From Dendrobium chrysotoxum (lineage: Eukaryota > Streptophyta > Magnoliopsida > Asparagales > Orchidaceae), in the NCBI GenBank assembly GCA_019925795.1, contig CM034310.1, positions 15,086,764 to 15,150,763 on the forward strand: 64,000 bases of DNA, in the 5' to 3' direction. Shown here in pieces: positions 35,295 through 47,335 of the stretch (its first letter is position 1; the number at the start of each line of letters is the position of its first letter). The position numbers and the translations under genes are program-made. The notes below the pieces were generated by a model. The model made no database searches, was not told the DNA's origin, and saw only the letters and a list, made by a program, of their open reading frames with translations.

Positions 35295-37120
35295 TCCTAT
35301 AGTTTTTAACAAAAAGACATTAATAGTAGAGGAGACTACTCATATAGTTTTTGATGAATCTGATATTTCTGGAGGATCTAAGTTGGAGGAAGAAGATGTT
35401 GAAAAAGTTACCCAAGAAATTGAAAATACAAATCTTAAAGAAAGGCTTAGAATAGAAAATGCATTGCCTAAAGAATGAAAATATTCTAAAAGTCATCCTA
35501 AAGAACTGATTTTAGGAGACCCGAGTGAAGGTGTTAGAACTAGGCATGGGCTAAACAAAGAAGTGAACTACTCAGTATTTATTTCAATGATTGAACCCAC
35601 TAATATAAATCAAACACTTTCTGATGAATTTTGGATTCTAGCTATGCAAGAAAAGTTGAATCAATTTGTTAGAAACGATGTTTGGAAGTTGGTAGAAAGA
35701 CCTAAAAATCAACTGTTGTTGGAATTAAATGGGTTTTCAAAAATAAGATGAATGACTCAGGTGTAGTGGTGAGAAATAAAGAAAAAATGATGGCCAAGGG
35801 GTACAATCAAATAAAAGGAATTGATTTTGAGGAGATTGTTGCCCCTATAGCCAGACTTGAAGCAATAAGGGTGCTACTAGCCTTTGTGTGTTTTAAAGGT
35901 TTTAAATTATATCAAATTAATGTTAAAAGTATCTTTCTAAATGGGATGATAAAAGAGGATATTTATATTGAGCAACCTCTAAGTTTTGAAAATTCATAAT
36001 TCCCAAATCATGTGTTTAAATTAAGGAATGCATTATACGAACTAAAACAGGCACCTAGGGCATGGTATGAAAGACTAAGAATTTTTCTACTAGAAAGATC
36101 TTTTGTTAAAGGGAGTGTGGACACCACTCTCTTCATAAAAAGAGTAGGAGATGACATTCTCATTGTTCAAATTTATGTTGATGATATCTTGTTTGGATCC
36201 TCTAATAAAAATCTTTGTGATGATTTTTCAGAAACTATGAGTAAGAAATTTGAAATAAGTTTGATGGGAGATTTGAGTTACTTTCTTGATTTTAGCATAA
36301 AGCAGAAAGAGGATGACATTTTTCTTAGTCAGTTAAAATACATTAAGAACATCCTTAAGAAGTATGACATGGATAAAGCTAAATCAATAAGTACTCTTAT
36401 GAGTTTTGCAGTTCAGTTGGATAAGGACTCTAAAGGAAAATTTGTTGATAAAAAAAAAATTTAGAAGAATAATTGGATCATTACTTTATTTAACTGCTAG
36501 CAGACCTGATATCATGTTTAGTGTTTGCCTTTGTGCTAGATTTCAAGCTGATCCAAAAGAATCTCATTTGACTGCTGTTAAAAGAATTTTGAGATATCTA
36601 TTAGGAACTCAAAACCTAAAAATTTGGTATCTAGACACAACTCTTCTTTTGAAATCATTGGATATTCTGATTCAGATTTTATAAGATATATGATTGATAG
36701 AAATAGTACTTTTGGGACTTATCAATTCATTATAAACTCTTTAGTTTTCTGGTCTAGCAGAAAATAGAATTCAGTAGCCCTTTCTACTACTGAAACAGAA
36801 TACATAACCTTAGAAAGTTATGTGACACAGGTTTTTTGGTTAAAACAACTTACAGATTTATGTTTTTCAATTGGTACTATTCTCATTTTCTGTGATAATA
36901 CAAGTGTCATTTGCATCTCAAAGAATTCAATCTAATACTCTAGGATCAAGCATATATACATAAGGCATCACTTCATTAGAGACCTGTCATTAAAGGAGAA
37001 ATTGAGCTACATCATGTAGCTACTGAAAATCAACTTTCAGATATTTTCACGAAATCACTAACTTTTGAAAAGTTTAGCACCTTAAAAATCAGATTGGGTG
37101 CTATTGATATTCATGCTTGA
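35295..37120 (+). pseudogene. Copia integrase end, reverse transcriptase and RNase H
   Basis: After the LINE the text resumes with FNKKTLIVEET and FDESD (end of integrase). The reverse transcriptase starts at about 35590 (FWILAMQEKLNQFVRNDVWKL), continues with AIRVLLAF, LNGMIKEDIYIEQP and ALYELKQAPRAWYE, and has the catalytic YVDDILFGSSN at about 36174. RNase H starts at about 36460 (GSLLYLTASRPDIMFSVCL) and goes to about 37120 (TETEYITL near 36793). Frameshifts near 35745, 36000 and 36455 and stops near 36760 and 36930 leave it dead. Confidence 0.88.
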
Positions 37121-37329
37121 CAATTGTAATTCTGCAAATTGCATCTGTAGTGTATTTCTTTTATCTTGATATTTGTGTTTTGTTCTTTGTTTGTGATTCA
37201 TTTTTGTTTGATTTTTTTTTATTTTGGGTTTCATTTCTCATTTGTATTATTTTTTGTTTCATCATTGTCTCATGGATCTTTGTTTAATTTATTTTTGGAA
37301 AAGAATCTTGATTATCATGTGCAAATCTA

Positions 37330-37855
37330 AAGTTATTCTTCCATTCGTACTATATGAATCACTTTCATACTATACGAAATCAATAGATTTTATATGATTT
37401 TTTTTCCTAAGTTGATCAGGTGAAAAATATAATTTTGTAAAGATATCGTATAATACGATGATATCATCGTCTGTACAAATCGTTCATTTTTCGTTTGTAC
37501 GAAAATGGCAAGAATTTCGAGGACAGTTATTTTTTCAAAGATCATGTATGAACACTTGTTCGTCTGTACAATCCAATTATCGATTTGCATGCGGGCGAAC
37601 CTAACTGCCAGGTATAATATTTATTAACTAATCGTACCGGACAAATACTTGTTCGTCTGTATGATCAGGTTGGTCAAAGATTGTACGAAATGACTCTTAG
37701 AAAAAAATTTCTTTACAAAAAGTCGTTTCACTGCAATAATTGTTCTTGACAGTTTGTATTCATTTGTACGAATTTTTTGTTCGTACTGTACGAATTTTAC
37801 AATTGTACATACGAACCTAGTTTCGTACTGTACGAAATAGTTCGTTTTCTATAAA
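37330..37855 (+). repeat. Internal GTACGA-motif cluster upstream of the env-like ORF
   Basis: Variants of GTACGAA, TTCGTAC and CGTCTGTAC occur more than ten times, for example GTTCGTACTGTACGAATTTT and TTTCGTACTGTACGAAATAG. The same motif family fills the 98-bp units of the LTRs, yet this cluster lies inside the element between RNase H and the extra ORF. Confidence 0.85.
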
Positions 37856-37925
37856 TAGGAAGCCTTTCTTTGAAATTTCTTCACAATCCTTTCCATTTTC
37901 ATTCCTCGTATTCAATTTATCTCAA

Positions 37926-39044
37926 ATGGCTAGCGGAAGCAAGAGAGTTCGTTAGACCAAGGGAAGTTCGTCTCGTACCGAACGAGATGATAACTTTCTC
38001 TCGAGAGAAAATGAACAAGCCTATGATAGATTTGTTTAAGCCAAAATTACTCCTTCTCGTCTTCTTATACAAGAAAACATAAATTTTTCAATCATGCCTC
38101 TCTTTGATTCTGCCCAAGTTTCCTTCATTCTCACCCTAATTTATGCATTTCATTCTGACACCTATTACTTTCTTGCCAATCTGAGAATGAGAGAAAACAA
38201 TACGATAATGTCCTCCTATGTTTTCAAACAAAGAGTAGAAATTACTAAGGAGGATTTGGGCAAATATTTGCACCTTAGAACTGAAGGACTTATGGCTCAT
38301 TCTATGGCTTCTAGAAGTGATTTTGATTGGACTACTATTAATCAAATTCTTAGGGGTATTCCTTCAATACAATATTTGCCCCTAGTTCAAACTTTGAATC
38401 AAAATGCAATGATCATTCAACATGTCTTAAGAACCTCTATTATCCCTAAAGCTGGTGATCGAATCAATATCACTCTTTTGCTTAGTACGGTCACATACTA
38501 TATCATGTCAAACACTCCATTTGATGAAGCCCAGTTGCTTCTGGACTACATTCATAATCTTACTGACATTAAACTCTCTGCCACTAGAAGGAAGAATAAT
38601 GTGGCTTTAAGATATTTGATTGTCTATATTTTGAAAAAGAAATACAATCATATCCATCCTAATCCTCCAAATAATCTTCCTTGCTATTTTACCGATGCTT
38701 CATTTCGTATTCTTTCCCACCGGGATCAAGGGGTTGAAGGAGAAGAATTTGATGAAGAAGGAGGACCTGCTCCAGCACCGGCACCTGCACTTGCTCCTGG
38801 ACCTGAGCATCATTTCTATCAAAAAATGATCCAACGCTTTGATCAACTTGAGTCTCATTTTGATCAACGATTTGATCATATTGAAACTCGCTTAGACCAG
38901 CAGGATGTCAGATACAATGAAGATATGGGCTAGGTTAGAGGACAGTTTGACTCAATCAATACTCAAGTAGCTACCATCAATAGCTATTTTACTATGTTCA
39001 ATCCTCCACAGCCACCTCCAGATCAAGATCCTCCGACGTATTAG
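37926..39044 (+). pseudogene. Extra (env-like) ORF of the copia element
   Basis: One frame from an ATG at 37926 to a TAG at 39042 is broken by only three stops (near 37953, 38037 and 38931); the longest open part is 38094-38933 (279 codons). It starts basic (SGSKRVR). Then comes a globular part of about 200 residues with YYFLANLRM and YVFKQRVEITKEDLGKYL, like the domain often labelled 'putative plant transposon protein'. A Pro-Ala linker (PAPAPAPALAPGPE) and a heptad-repeat tail (RFDQLESHFDQRF) follow, and it ends in a Pro-rich stretch. No clear membrane anchor is seen, so 'envelope-like' is a positional label only. The function is unknown. Confidence 0.75.
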
Positions 39045-40492
39045 TTTAGTTTTTGTTGATGTATGTTTTGATGTTTTAGTCTTTATGAGATTGTATGTGG
39101 ATCAATTGCTTTTATTGTTTTTGGATAAGTTGTTTCAGATATTTTTGGATCAGTTGTAGTTGCTTCTAATTTGAATCTATGTTATGTGTTTATTATAAAT
39201 AAATAAAATGAATGACATGATTATTTTGTTCTGTTCTTTAATCTCTGGAATTGTCTATAAATTACTATCGACTAATTTACAAATGTTGATCTAAAAATTA
39301 AAAATTTTAAAATTTTTGCATTACAATTTTATTTCTTTTATCAATTTTTGGTTTCTCTCAAACTTTAAATCAAATTATAATTAGGTTTAGATAAGGAGAT
39401 CGTCTTTGGTGTTCTAATAGACATATCTTATAGTTATTATTATTGTAAAAGTATTTCTTCAATTTTTGGTTTCTCTCAAACTTTAAATCAAATTATAATT
39501 AGGTTTAGATAAGGAGATCATCTTTGGTGTTCTAATAGACATATCTTATAGTTATTATTATTGTAAAAGTATTTCTTATTGTCATTTATTTTCTTATTCA
39601 CTGTATTGATTTTAATTATTATCTATTGGATTTTATTTTGCAGGTTTAATCTTTCTTTTGGAAGATAATCAACCAAGCTAAGACTTGCTGATTTAGGTTC
39701 TAGAAAGAATAAATTGTCAAAAGATGCACAAAGTATGCCAAAATTGAAAAGAGACACAAAATGAGCCAAATCTGAAAAGATACGCAATAATTGTTAAATA
39801 AAATTTAAAATCAGAAGATACACAATGATCGCTAAATTGGAAAGAGGCATAAAATGAGCTCATACTACATCTAGTTCTTTCCTCTATATCTCTAACTTTT
39901 AGAAAAACTTATGCATTTAATAATAATTTCAACTCATGAATTTGAAACTATTTGATTTTTATTTTATTAATTTTACAACAAATACTCGATTTAAGATTTA
40001 TGCTTTCTAAAATGAACATTGATCCTGATCAACATTTTTTATCTTAGTTATTCTTTGATTTAAACTATGAGTTTTTTTTCACATCAGTTATTTAATATTG
40101 TTGTTTACAAATATTTAAAATTCTCTTCTTTATCGACTATCAGATTATTTCATAGCATCTTACATTTTCAGGGAATTCTCCTTTTTTGTTGATGTCAAAA
40201 GGGGGAGGCATCTAGTGATTGTTTTAAGTCGTGTGTTGTTTGTCTTATTGTCTTGTGTTATTTTGTGATGTTTTGTATTGTTTGAAATCTAGTGCTTGTT
40301 TTAAATGAAATTTTTTTGGGTCTTTGATTTTGTGTTTGTGTTTTGATTTGTAAGATGAAATTTCTTGTAAAACAAAATTCTTTTACCCCATGATTTTTAT
40401 TTTGTCACTCATTAAGGGGGAGCTTAGGAGAAAAGAACGTTAATTAGTAGTTCAAACAATAATTATTTTGCCATCATCAAAAAGAGGAAGAT
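39045..40492 (+). other. 3' non-coding region of the copia element with several polypurine tracts
   Basis: An exact or nearly exact 118-bp tandem duplication lies at 39341-39458 and 39459-39576. Purine tracts AAAAGGGGGAGG (about 40198), TAAGGGGGAGC (about 40414) and AAAAAGAGGAAGA directly before the 3' LTR form a series. The last one is the functional primer by position. Such repeated tracts are known in Sireviruses. Confidence 0.75.
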
Positions 40493-42013
40493 TGTTGCAA
40501 CTCAGTAATGAAGATTGAGCTTATGATTTTTTATGACAACAAAACTAATTATTGTGTTGATAATTTTAGTGTTTCTCTTAGCATATCTTGGATACTTTTA
40601 TTTGTTTATGTATGTACTAATATTTCAGAGAAATCACATTCCAGATTGCTGAAGACTACAATAAAGAGTATTGTACGATTAATTATCGTACTGTACGATT
40701 TGTCATAAGTTTCCTCCAGAATACAGTTAATCAAATCATAGCTTTAAATTTTAAACTGTTCGTACTATATGATGTCAAGTCGTACGGACGACTAATAGTG
40801 TAAGAAACAAGGTTCATACCAGATCGTACAAAACGAACACATTTAATTTTGAACTGTTTGTACAGTACAATATATGTTGTATAAATGACTGACAGTGTAC
40901 GAAATAGGGTTCGTACCATATGAACAGGTTCAGTTTTGAACTGTTCATATAGTACGATATACGTTCGTATAGATGATTGACATTGTACAAAACTACGTTC
41001 GTCCCAGTTCGTACTAGACGAAGCCTGATTTTATGAACTGTTCGTACTGTACGATCTACGATTGCATCGTACGATTGTAGGACGGATCTCCTGTAAATTT
41101 CAGTTTTTGGACGATTTTTTTTAGATTTTCTATAAATTAAGTCCTAAAAACAGACTAAGAGAGTCCTTTGCTGTGAACTTCTTTTGAGAGTGACCATTGA
41201 GAGTGTGTTTGGGAGAACTTTTGTGAGTGAAGAGTGAGAGATCTAATAAAAGGAAATTGTGAGGGATTCATAAGGTTGCTTAAAGTGAGGATCTCTTTTA
41301 TCTTCTTCTTTAAGTTTCTACCCAACTTCTTTAGAAGCTCTTGGGAGAAGATCTTCAACATTGGATCAATGTACTCTACCTTCACTAGGAGGATGAAAAA
41401 GGACGTGACGATACTCTGTCTTCAACAGGAGGGTGAAAAAGGACATGACGGTACTCTACCTTCAGCAGGAGGGTGTAAAAGGACGTGACGGCACTCTGCC
41501 TTCACCAGGAGGGTGTAAAAGGACGTGACGGTACTCTGCCTTCATCAAGAGGGTGAAAAAGGATGTGACGGTACGCTGCCATCACTTGGAGAGTGTAAAA
41601 GGCGTCGGTTCTCTATTGCACCGGGTTGGTGGAAAAGAGTTTATAAGGGCTTCTCCGTCTTGCTGTGGGGATAAAAGAAGAGTCACTTTTATTTAGTGTA
41701 ATACCTGGAGGAGTCTCCAGGGAATGGACGTAGGTCAAGTTTGGACAGAACCATTATAAAACTTGGTGTTCTTCTGTTCTCGTTAATTTTTTTGCACTCT
41801 TTATTTTCTGCACTTTAAAGTTGTGTGGTTGCAAAAATCTTTTATGTTAATCATATCTAAACAACTGCATATTTTAAGATCAATGACTTAATTATCTAAA
41901 AGATTCAAAAAGGTTTTCAAAATCCAAAATATTTTTAAAAATAATCAATTCACCCCCTTCTTGGTTAGCCTTGGGATAGTTCTATAAGGTCTAATAACCT
42001 ACACGAACTTTCA
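40493..42013 (+). repeat. 3' LTR of the copia element (1521 bp)
   Basis: It matches the 5' LTR from TGTTGCAACTCAG to …GAACTTTCA. It has six 40-bp units (41373-41600) against five in the 5' LTR, and an extra segment around 41130-41360 that the related minus-strand LTR at 60490-61551 also has. So the 5' LTR suffered the deletion. Confidence 0.93.
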
Positions 42014-45000
42014 ACAACAACATCAAGCCTTTAGCCCATTACATGGGGTCAGCTACATGAGTCTTTTTTTTTCATTATGTCCGATTAAGAATCAAATTCT
42101 CATTTAAATCTAATAAAGAAATATCATTTCTAATATTTTCTAACCAAATCTTTTTAGGTCTACCTCTACCTTTCTTAACATAAACCAAATTTAATGCATC
42201 TACTCTCTTAGTCGGGTCATCAGAAGGCTGTCGTTTTATGTGACCAAGCTATCTAAGGCGACTCTCTCTAATCTTATCTGTCATTTAAGCTACTCCAACC
42301 TTTTCATGTATATGCTTGTTTCGTATCCTATCTTTAAGAGTAAAGCCACTCATCCACCTAAGCATCTCATCTCTGCAACACTTAACTTAATGTTATGCTT
42401 CTCTTTTAATGGCCAACATTTTGCGCCATAAAATATTGCAGGTCTCACCACCATCTCATAGAATTTTCCCTTATGTTTGGGGTGTACTTTTCTATCACAC
42501 AAGCTCGATGCATTCCTTCACTTCAACTATCCAACTTGAATTCTGCCAATAATACCACATCTATTTCACCATCACATTTAACAATATACCAAGAGATATC
42601 TAAAACATGTACTTTTATTAATGACTAGATCGCCCAATGTCACAATCCCCCTACTAGATCTATTAGTACTAAAATTACACTCTATATATTCAGTTTTAGA
42701 TCTACTCAAACAAAAGTCTTTAGACTCTAAGGTTGACCTCCATAATTCAAGTTTACCTTCAACTACCGCTCTAATCTTAACAACAAGAAGAATATCATAA
42801 GCAAAAAGCATACACTAGGGTACATCCTCTTGCAAATGTCTAGTAAGAACATCCATGACTTGAGGTTGATCCTTAATGTAATCCAACAGAAATAGGAAAA
42901 TACTTGGTCAAACTGCCTTGTGTTTGAACACAAGTAACAGCTCTTACATACATATCCTTAATGACTTGAATTTAAGCATTATTAACCCTTTTCTTTTCTA
43001 GAACTCTCTATAGCATTTCTCTTGGAACTTTATCATATGCTTTCTCTAAATCAATAAATATCATATGTAGATTCTTCTTATTCTCTCTATACTTCTCCAT
43101 CAAATCTTTCAATAAATGTATAGCTTTCATAGTAGACCCACCCGGCATGAAACCACATTGATTTTGAGAAACATTAGTATCATGTCATAACCTATGCTCC
43201 ATAACTCTCTCCCATAGTTTTAAAGTATGACACATTAACTTAATTCCTCTATAACTCGCACAATCTTATACATCATTTTTATTCCTAAAATTAGAAATCA
43301 ACACATTCATTCTTTTCTCATCTGGCATCTTTTTAGTCTTCAAAATAATATTACAAAGTTTAGTTAGCCAAGAAATTTTTTCATCTCCTAAGCATTTTCA
43401 TACCTCTATTGAAATATCATCAGGTCCAATAGCTTTTCCACAATTTTCTTTTGAAACCTCTTTAACTTCGGTTTTACTAATACACCGATAAAAATAAAAT
43501 TTTCTATTTTTATTTAGGGTATTAAGGTCACTAAAGTCAATTGTATTCTTACAATCTTCATTAAAAAGCTTAGCAAACTATCTCATCCACCTTTGTTAAA
43601 TGTCCGCTTCTAATAAAAGTAGGGTTGCAAATAAACCGAGCATTCGATGAGCTACTCGTAGCTCGGCTCGATAAGAGCTTGTTCATGTTCATTTAATAAG
43701 ATAAACGAACGAGCTTAAAAACTTTTGATAAATACTCAATAGCTAAATAAACGAGCTTGAACATCTTGGCGTTCCGTTTGTTTATGTTCATGAATATTAT
43801 CGTTTAATGCTCGTGAACAAGCTCGTTAAGAAGATCGATTAGAGCTTGACTAAAAAGCTCGATTAGAACTATGTTAGAGTTAATGATTTAATATTTATTT
43901 TTAGTAATCCCATCTAAAATCGTTTAATATTTTATTTTTACTTCCGCTTTCGCTTTCGCCTAAAATCACGAACAGCCCGCTCTTCAAACAAATATAAGAT
44001 TATATTAATCATAGATCGTTTGTTTGTGAACGAGCTGATTTGGTAGCATAAAAACACTAATTAGATATACTCATGAACGGGCTCTTTAATAGCTCAAGAA
44101 TAGTTATTAGATATGTTTGTGAACGAGCTTATTTGATAGTTTAAAAAACTTCGCTAGATATGTTTACGAACATGCTCGATGTAATTGTTTGTTAGAATGC
44201 TCGGTAAGGCTCATTTATTAAGTTAATGTGCATCGAGAAGTAGAGCTCATTTATAGCTCGATAAGGCTCATTTGTTTAAACCTTGATAAACATGAAATGA
44301 ACCAAACATGAACACCCATTAATTTAAACGAATCAAGCTTGAACACAAACAAAAAAGCTCGAATCAAACTTGAACCGAACTTGAATAAGCTAATAATAAA
44401 CGAACTCAAACATGAACACGCACAAACTTGGCTCGGTTCATTTGCAGCCCTAAATAAAAGAACTTTTTTATCTTCATCCTTAATGCATGTCACTTGAACT
44501 AAATCCTTACTACTTCTATCTCTTTGTTTGGCTAACTTAGACATATTTTTTCCGTCCTCCTTAGTATCTAATCTATTATATAAATCATCAAAAGTTAAAA
44601 TCTTAGCATTACATATTGCTTTATTATACTCCTTACAATCCTCTTTATATCTTTTCCAATTTTCAGACTTTTTACATCTAAACAAATTTTTATGACAAAA
44701 CTTCTTATTTTTTATCTTTTTTGTACATTTTGATTACACCGCCAACTATTTTTGTTATTAGAAGCTTTTCCTTTTGATACTCGAAACATATCCTTTATAA
44801 TATTCTTAATATCATTAGCTAGTTTTTCCTACATAATATTAGCTTCCTCATGCATAGACAAAATCTTAAGATATAGAATCTTACTCTCAAAAATATTTTT
44901 GTTAGCGTTCTTTAAATGCCCCCATCTAATCCTAGAATAATATTTTGCTTTATTTTTCATATTCTAACCCTTCATCTTAAAGTTCAAAACTAATATGCGA

Positions 45001-45752
45001 TGATGGGTATAAATTTTCACTCGAAATAACTTTACAATCTTTATAATCTAAATAATCTATTTTTCTTATAAGAAAATAATCAATCTGAGTTTTAATATAT
45101 CCATTCTTATAAGTGATGAGATGCTCATCTCTTTTCTTGAATAAGATATTAAAAATTATAAAATCATAAACCAGAGCAAAATCTAATATGGTCTTATCAC
45201 CTTTATTAGTCGCTTCAAACCCATAGTCACCATGAATGCTTCTAAAATCATCTACCTCCAATAATCACACATATACTATTTCTAATACGACTCCTACTAG
45301 AATACAATAGTTTAAATCTTAAACAATCAATCACTTTAGCATTCTCTTCAATCCATTTAGTTTCATGAATGCATAGAATATTTATCTTCCTATGAATCAT
45401 AATATATATTAATTTCATTACTTTGACTGTAAGGGAACATATATTCCAAGATCTTATCCTAATTCTAATTTCATGGATTAGCTTCTTTGCCCACATTTGT
45501 CTATGATGTGGGAACCCTTGTCTATTTAACACTGCACTAGAACGCTGGTGTAATGACCTCTGCACACTTATCATTGTATTCAGGCCATACAGCGCGTCAC
45601 TTTCAAGAAATGTCCTAGCATTAACACACTGTATTAAAGGATTTATATCATAATTATTCAATAAATTTTGTGTTATTTGTCGACTACTTAACGCAACCCT
45701 CCACTTTTCTCATCTAGGACCTAGGACCTAGCAACAACAATGTTTAAGACAA
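42014..45752 (-). mobile_element. RTE-type LINE, minus strand, decayed and interrupted
   Basis: This is the same family as 32123-35277 in reverse. The 3' end is at 42014 (reverse of CATGTAATGGGCTAAAGGC…TTG) and the 5' end lies near 45738-45752, where CCTCCACTTTTCTCATC matches the reverse of the intact leader. Coding pieces on the minus strand are the N-terminus (45248-45661, ILCIHETKW), endonuclease (44977-45261, TQIDYFLIRK), linker (44470-44685, LAKQRDRSSKDLVQV) and reverse-transcriptase end (42578-42811, LFAYDILLV, where the catalytic ADD is changed to AYD). Many stops are present. A hAT element (43620-44452) and the copia element interrupt it. Confidence 0.9.
43620..44452. mobile_element. 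Non-autonomous hAT-type element (833 bp)
   Basis: Its ends are TAGGGTTGCAAATAAACCGA and the reverse complement TAGGGCTGCAAATGAACCGA (two mismatches in 22 bp), flanked by the 8-bp duplication AATAAAAG (43612-43619 and 44453-44460). The 8-bp duplication and TAGGG-type ends are typical of hAT. The inside is full of GAGCTCG/CGAGCT and GAACAAGCTC motifs and encodes no transposase. Confidence 0.92.
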
Positions 45753-45797
45753 AGATATTAACTAGCAACGACAATGTTTAAGACAAAGATACTAACG
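45731..45797. repeat. 36-bp tandem duplication at the LINE 5' boundary
   Basis: The text AGCAAC(A/G)ACAATGTTTAAG followed by ACAAAGATA(T/C)TAAC occurs twice in a row. AGATATTAA at 45753-45761 also occurs at 27704-27712 on the far side of the nest and may be the LINE target duplication. The tandem repeat makes this uncertain. Confidence 0.6.
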
Positions 45798-46029
45798 AAA
45801 AATAAAAATGCTTCTTAGAGAAATTACTAAATAAAAGCTTTACCAAAGAAATTATTTTCGATGAACATAAAAAATAATATGCAATAGAGTTAGCTTTTAA
45901 AAGCCAATAAAGATATTACCTTAAGTCCATATAATATATTTATTGAGATTTAGATAATCATAAAAGATATTGGGGTAATTTGATTAATAAATCAATTTAA
46001 TAAAATTTTGAAAATTTAGAGAATATCAA

Positions 46030-47335
46030 ATGATTGGAGAAGCAAAATTTGAAACAAATATTTAAGAACAAAGGTGACGTTAAATATTGTGCAACTACAA
46101 AAGAAACAAACTTATGCCACGGGAGAGAATAATGGAAATTAAGCATAGAAAAATTACATTTATTTATGAGAACCAATTTTATTTCATGCTAGAACGATAT
46201 CTTATATAAGTGATTTTTGTGTTAAGATAAATTAATAAAGTATATAAAACAAAGAATGGATCTTCATACAATTTTTATTTATCTTGAGCAGGCATATGAT
46301 CGAATACAACTAGAATTGATTTGTATGCTTTAATGTTGAAACATGTATGTCAAAGATATGATTGTGTCATTAAAGATATGAATGATGAAAAACTGACTAG
46401 TATTACAAGTAGTTGTGGAGTGACCTAAGAGTTTTGAAGTAGCATAGGTTTATATATATGATAAAAAATGAGTCCATATATTTTTGCATTGATCATAGAA
46501 ATGCTTACAAGGATTCTTAAAGTGGGGTGATTAATGTTTAATTTTAATAAATGATATATCCACTAAAATAAATAAAAACTTAAAACAATGGAAAAAATAT
46601 TTTAAAGATAGAGGCCTTAAAATTAGTAGAACAAATATTGAGTATATAACTTTGTTCAAAAAAATGTTTGAGGTGTTTGCCTCAACGAACACCTCACCAC
46701 GAGGCACATTGCAAGCATCACGAGGTACCTAGTAAGCATCATAAGGCATCCAGTTTCTTTTTATATCTTTTTTATTTTTTATTTAATTATTATTTATTTT
46801 CTTTTCAGTAGATTTTATTTCCTTTTTCTTCCTAATTTGATTTTTTAGTTTTCTTTTAAATATTTTTTATTTTCTTTGTTAACTATTTTTTAATTTTTTA
46901 CTTGATTTTTCTTTTCCTTTTATTTTTTAGTTTTCTTTTAACTATTTTTTACTTGAATTTTTTTTTCTTTTTAGTTTAGATTTTTAATTTTCTTTTTAAC
47001 TATTTATTTATGATTAAAGACCCCTTTATAAATTATCAATAATTTTTTCATTTTTTTTAATTCTAGTTTGAGGCTTACGCCTCAATCCGTCTTAAGGCAT
47101 ATGCCTTTCCTCGATAAAGCAAAATGTTTCAGTTCTAATCTCTCCTTTTTAAACCTTGGTATATGATATATATATTTTTGGTGGATGAAGTTAACAATTA
47201 TCGTTCAATATTATTAGAAAATAAAATGAAATATAAGTATGGTGGGTGTAAGTATCTCAAATCTATTATACAAGATAATAAAGATATAGACGAGGATATG
47301 ATGTAGAACATCAAATGAATGATACAAAAAAAGTC
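46030..47335 (+). pseudogene. Old RTE-like LINE relic, interrupted
   Basis: Translated scraps on the plus strand match the LINE reverse transcriptase: FKNKGDVKYC (about 46062), DLHTIFIYLEQAYDR (about 46260) and GGCKYLKSIIQDNKDIDEDM (about 47230). About 500 bp of AT-rich DNA (about 46665-47160) with GAGGTGTTTGCCTC and GAGGCTTACGCCTC near its ends lies between the second and third scraps and looks like a later insertion. The relic is far more diverged than the other LINEs here. Confidence 0.68.

Larger units (their letters stand above)
27725..42013 (+). mobile_element. Full-length Ty1/copia (Sirevirus-like) retrotransposon
   Basis: It is bounded by direct LTRs (27725-29102 and 40493-42013), with ACAAC duplicated at 27720-27724 and 42014-42018. 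Order: LTR, primer site (29105), gag, protease, integrase, reverse transcriptase, RNase H, an extra env-like ORF, several polypurine tracts, LTR. That order, with integrase before reverse transcriptase, defines copia. The extra 3' ORF and repeated polypurine tracts are features of the plant Sirevirus lineage; that placement is inference. Coding parts carry many stops and shifts, so the element is dead. A LINE (32123-35277) is inserted in the integrase-RT interval. Without it the element is about 11.1 kb. Confidence 0.92.

Noticed and set aside
27704..45761. AGATATTAA as a firm target duplication of the minus-strand LINE
   Set aside because: The right-hand copy lies in a 36-bp tandem duplication that may belong to the LINE itself, so the 9-bp match is only suggestive.
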